Positions 62,155-64,000 of a stretch of DNA of 64,000 bases are shown here, one piece after another; the first letter of the stretch is position 1, and every line of letters starts with the position of its first letter. The notes beneath the pieces are model-generated. The model had not been told where the DNA came from. It made no database searches and was given only the letters and a program-made list of their open reading frames with translations. Made by a program: the position numbers and the translations under genes. Source of the stretch: Paenibacillus sp. JDR-2 (GTDB lineage Bacteria > Bacillota > Bacilli > Paenibacillales > Paenibacillaceae); the NCBI RefSeq assembly GCF_000023585.1, contig NC_012914.1, positions 768,001 through 832,000 on the forward strand. The letters are read 5' to 3'.

Positions 62155-64000
62155 ATGAAGAAGCTAAAAGGTTCGCTTGCTAAAAAATCGGCGGTACTAG
62201 GCACGGCTTTAACCGTTGCGCTTGGCAGCGGGATAGTCGCGCCGCTGTCCGCACCAACTGCCGAAGCGCATGGAGGCTCGGAGGATTTTGTTCCGCTTCG
62301 CACAACCTTGGAGGGGTTTGGGGCTGTGGTGAAATGGGACAGCTTCGCAGGCACGATCGCAATCACCAAGAACAGCACGTTGGTCAAGGTAAAACCAAAT
62401 TCCAATATCGCGTTGGTGAACGGTCAACGCCTGGAGATGGAAGCCCCGGTGATTATGAAGAAAAACCTGGCGTACGTTTCCCATCATTTTATCAGCGAAG
62501 TATTCCAGTCGGGACTGGATCAGACGTTCCAGGTAGAGAAAAAGGCTAACCCACTGAATCCGCTCACTTCCTCCGAGATTGCGGAGACGGTTAATATTTT
62601 GAAGGCGGAAGGGAAATTCGGGGACAACTACCGCTTTACCGAAATTACGCTGAAGGCTCCGCCAAAGGAGCAGGTATGGAAGTTTGCGCTTGAAGGCACG
62701 GAAGTAACGGCTCACCGCTGCGCTGCGGTCGTTATTCTGGACGGCAAGCATGTTATTGAGGGGACGGTTGATCTGGCAACCAAAAAAGTAACCGCATGGC
62801 AGCCGATCGAAGGCGCGCATGGCATGGTGCTGCTTGATGATTTCGGTACGGTGCAGACCGCCATCGAGGAAAGCGAGGAATATGCGGCAGCACTGAAGAA
62901 ACGCGGCATTAACGATGTGAAGCAGGTCGTATCCACGCCGCTGACGGTTGGTTATTTCGACGGCAAGGACGAGCTGCAGCAGGACAAGAGGCTGCTTAAG
63001 GTAGTCGCTTATCTGAACACGGGGGACGGCAACTACTGGGCGCATCCGATCGAGAATCTGGTCGCGGTGGTCGATCTCGAGCAGAAGAAGGTTATCAAGA
63101 TTGAGGATGCCGGCGTCGTGCCGATCCCAATGAAGGCAACCCCGTATGACGGCAGCAATATGACAGCCGCAACGCCTTCGAAGCCGCTTGAGATCACGGA
63201 GCCCGAAGGCAAGAACTATACGATTACCGGCAATACGATTCATTGGCAGAATTGGGATTTTCACCTTCGCTTGGACTCTCGCGTAGGTCCGATTCTGTCG
63301 ACGGTAACTTATAACGATCAGGGCAAAAAGCGCAAAATCATGTACGAGGGCTCGCTTGGCGGCATGATCGTTCCTTATGGCGATCCGGATGTAGGCTGGT
63401 ACTTCAAGGCTTACCTCGATTCGGGCGAGTACGGCATGGGGACTCTGACTTCCTCGCTTGCCCGCGGCAAGGATGTGCCCGACAATGCCGTACTGCTGGA
63501 TGCGACGATCGCCGATTATACGGGCGCGGCGATGAACATTCCAGGCGCGATGGCGATCTTCGAACGCTACGCGGGTCCGGAATACAAGCATCAGGAGATG
63601 GGACAGAACAATGTCAGCGCGGAAAGACGCGAGCTGGTTGTCCGCTGGATCAGCACGGTAGGCAATTACGATTATATTTTCGACTGGGTATTCGCGCAAA
63701 ACGGCACGATCGGCATTAACGCCGGTGCTACCGGCATTGAAGCCGTAAAAGGCGTGGAATCCAGCACGATGCATGACGAGACAGCTGCCGATGATACGAA
63801 ATACGGCACGCTGATTGACCATAACATCGTGGGTACGACGCATCAGCATATTTATAACTTCCGTCTCGATATGGACGTGGACGGCGAGCAAAATTCCCTG
63901 ATGGAGATTAATCCCGTCGTGGCGGACAATACGGCCGGCGGCCCGCGCGAGAGCACGATGCAGACCGAGACTCGTATTGTGGGTACGGAGCAGGAGGCGG
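62155..64000 (+). CDS. Secreted copper amine oxidase (3' truncated by window edge)
   Basis: At least 615 aa, open to the window end. Signal peptide of about 38 residues (KKLKGSLAKKSAVLG, cleavage after AEA). A Cu_amine_oxidN1 domain covers about 43-125 (FVPLRTTLEGFGAVVKWD), then N2/N3-like regions and the catalytic core. The TPQ precursor Tyr505 sits in NYDY, the catalytic base Asp422 in KAYLDSGEYGMG, and two copper ligands His563 and His565 in HQH. The third His should lie beyond the edge. It would oxidise primary amines to aldehydes outside the cell, releasing ammonia and H2O2. GGGAGG stands 8 bases before the ATG. The divergent AraC gene 192 bases away could regulate it. Confidence 0.92.
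   Translation, partial: MKKLKGSLAKKSAVLGTALTVALGSGIVAPLSAPTAEAHGGSEDFVPLRTTLEGFGAVVKWDSFAGTIAITKNSTLVKVKPNSNIALVNGQRLEMEAPVIMKKNLAYVSHHFISEVFQSGLDQTFQVEKKANPLNPLTSSEIAETVNILKAEGKFGDNYRFTEITLKAPPKEQVWKFALEGTEVTAHRCAAVVILDGKHVIEGTVDLATKKVTAWQPIEGAHGMVLLDDFGTVQTAIEESEEYAAALKKRGINDVKQVVSTPLTVGYFDGKDELQQDKRLLKVVAYLNTGDGNYWAHPIENLVAVVDLEQKKVIKIEDAGVVPIPMKATPYDGSNMTAATPSKPLEITEPEGKNYTITGNTIHWQNWDFHLRLDSRVGPILSTVTYNDQGKKRKIMYEGSLGGMIVPYGDPDVGWYFKAYLDSGEYGMGTLTSSLARGKDVPDNAVLLDATIADYTGAAMNIPGAMAIFERYAGPEYKHQEMGQNNVSAERRELVVRWISTVGNYDYIFDWVFAQNGTIGINAGATGIEAVKGVESSTMHDETAADDTKYGTLIDHNIVGTTHQHIYNFRLDMDVDGEQNSLMEINPVVADNTAGGPRESTMQTETRIVGTEQEA

Noticed and set aside
62209..63891. 560-aa minus-strand open frame
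   Set aside because: It is the antisense shadow of the copper amine oxidase gene, with low-complexity His/Arg-rich translation and no domain.

Overview
The window looks like part of a Paenibacillus-type chromosome (Bacillales, Paenibacillaceae). The evidence is Gram-positive lipoprotein signals (LSAC/AGC lipoboxes), strong AAGGAGG ribosome sites with frequent TTG/GTG starts, S-layer homology (SLH) anchored giant surface proteins, three YesM/YesN (LytS-type kinase plus AraC-type regulator) two-component pairs, MsmX-dependent CUT1 sugar transporters without their own ATPase, cre-like sites and Fur boxes. Assignment to genus is inference. There is no rRNA, tRNA, CRISPR array or recognisable transposase.

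Layout. 1-6.4 kb: the end of a pentose-type ABC permease gene, then a membrane-anchored sugar-binding protein, a sensor kinase and an AraC-type regulator (resembling the xylose-sensing XylFII-LytS-YesN system), then a LysR regulator with a rhodanese. 6.4-7.1 kb: four tandem copies of a 165-bp non-coding repeat, ending beside a DUF975 membrane protein. 8.3-24.8 kb: a beta-mannan-type locus with two secreted multimodular GH5 enzymes (one SLH-anchored, 1887 aa), a YesM/YesN pair, a binding protein and two permeases, and a TIM-barrel sugar isomerase/epimerase. 25.0-30.6 kb: an arabino-oligosaccharide-type locus with a GntR-LacI fusion repressor, a binding protein and two permeases (noticeably A+T-rich) and an intracellular GH43 enzyme, with an 18-bp perfect palindrome at the operon head. 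30.9-38.1 kb: a third sugar system, with an LplA-like binding protein, YesN/YesM pair and LplB/LplC-like permeases. 38.3-43.7 kb: Fur-controlled siderophore uptake with two binding proteins, two FecCD permeases and an AraC regulator, but no ATPase. 43.8-52.1 kb: an array of short dispersed repeats, a second DUF975 gene, and a 2328-aa SLH surface protein with 11 cadherin-like repeats. 52.1-57.4 kb: TetR plus an ABC-2 exporter, a GNAT acetyltransferase, and a YbhN-type flippase with a GT4 glycosyltransferase. 57.5-62.0 kb: an MFS exporter, a small membrane protein, an RsbQ-like hydrolase coupled to a PAS-GGDEF protein, and an AraC regulator. 62.1 kb to the end: a secreted copper amine oxidase, cut by the window edge.

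How they fit together: the window is dominated by plant-polysaccharide sensing, surface hydrolysis and uptake (mannan, arabinan/arabinoxylan and probably xylose), each locus carrying its own extracellular sensor or repressor, under probable CcpA control. The most interesting items are the RsbQ/PAS-GGDEF pair, which has an intact S-D-H triad at the same residue numbers as RsbQ, and two unrelated families of non-coding repeats, each lying immediately 3' of one of the two DUF975 paralogues.
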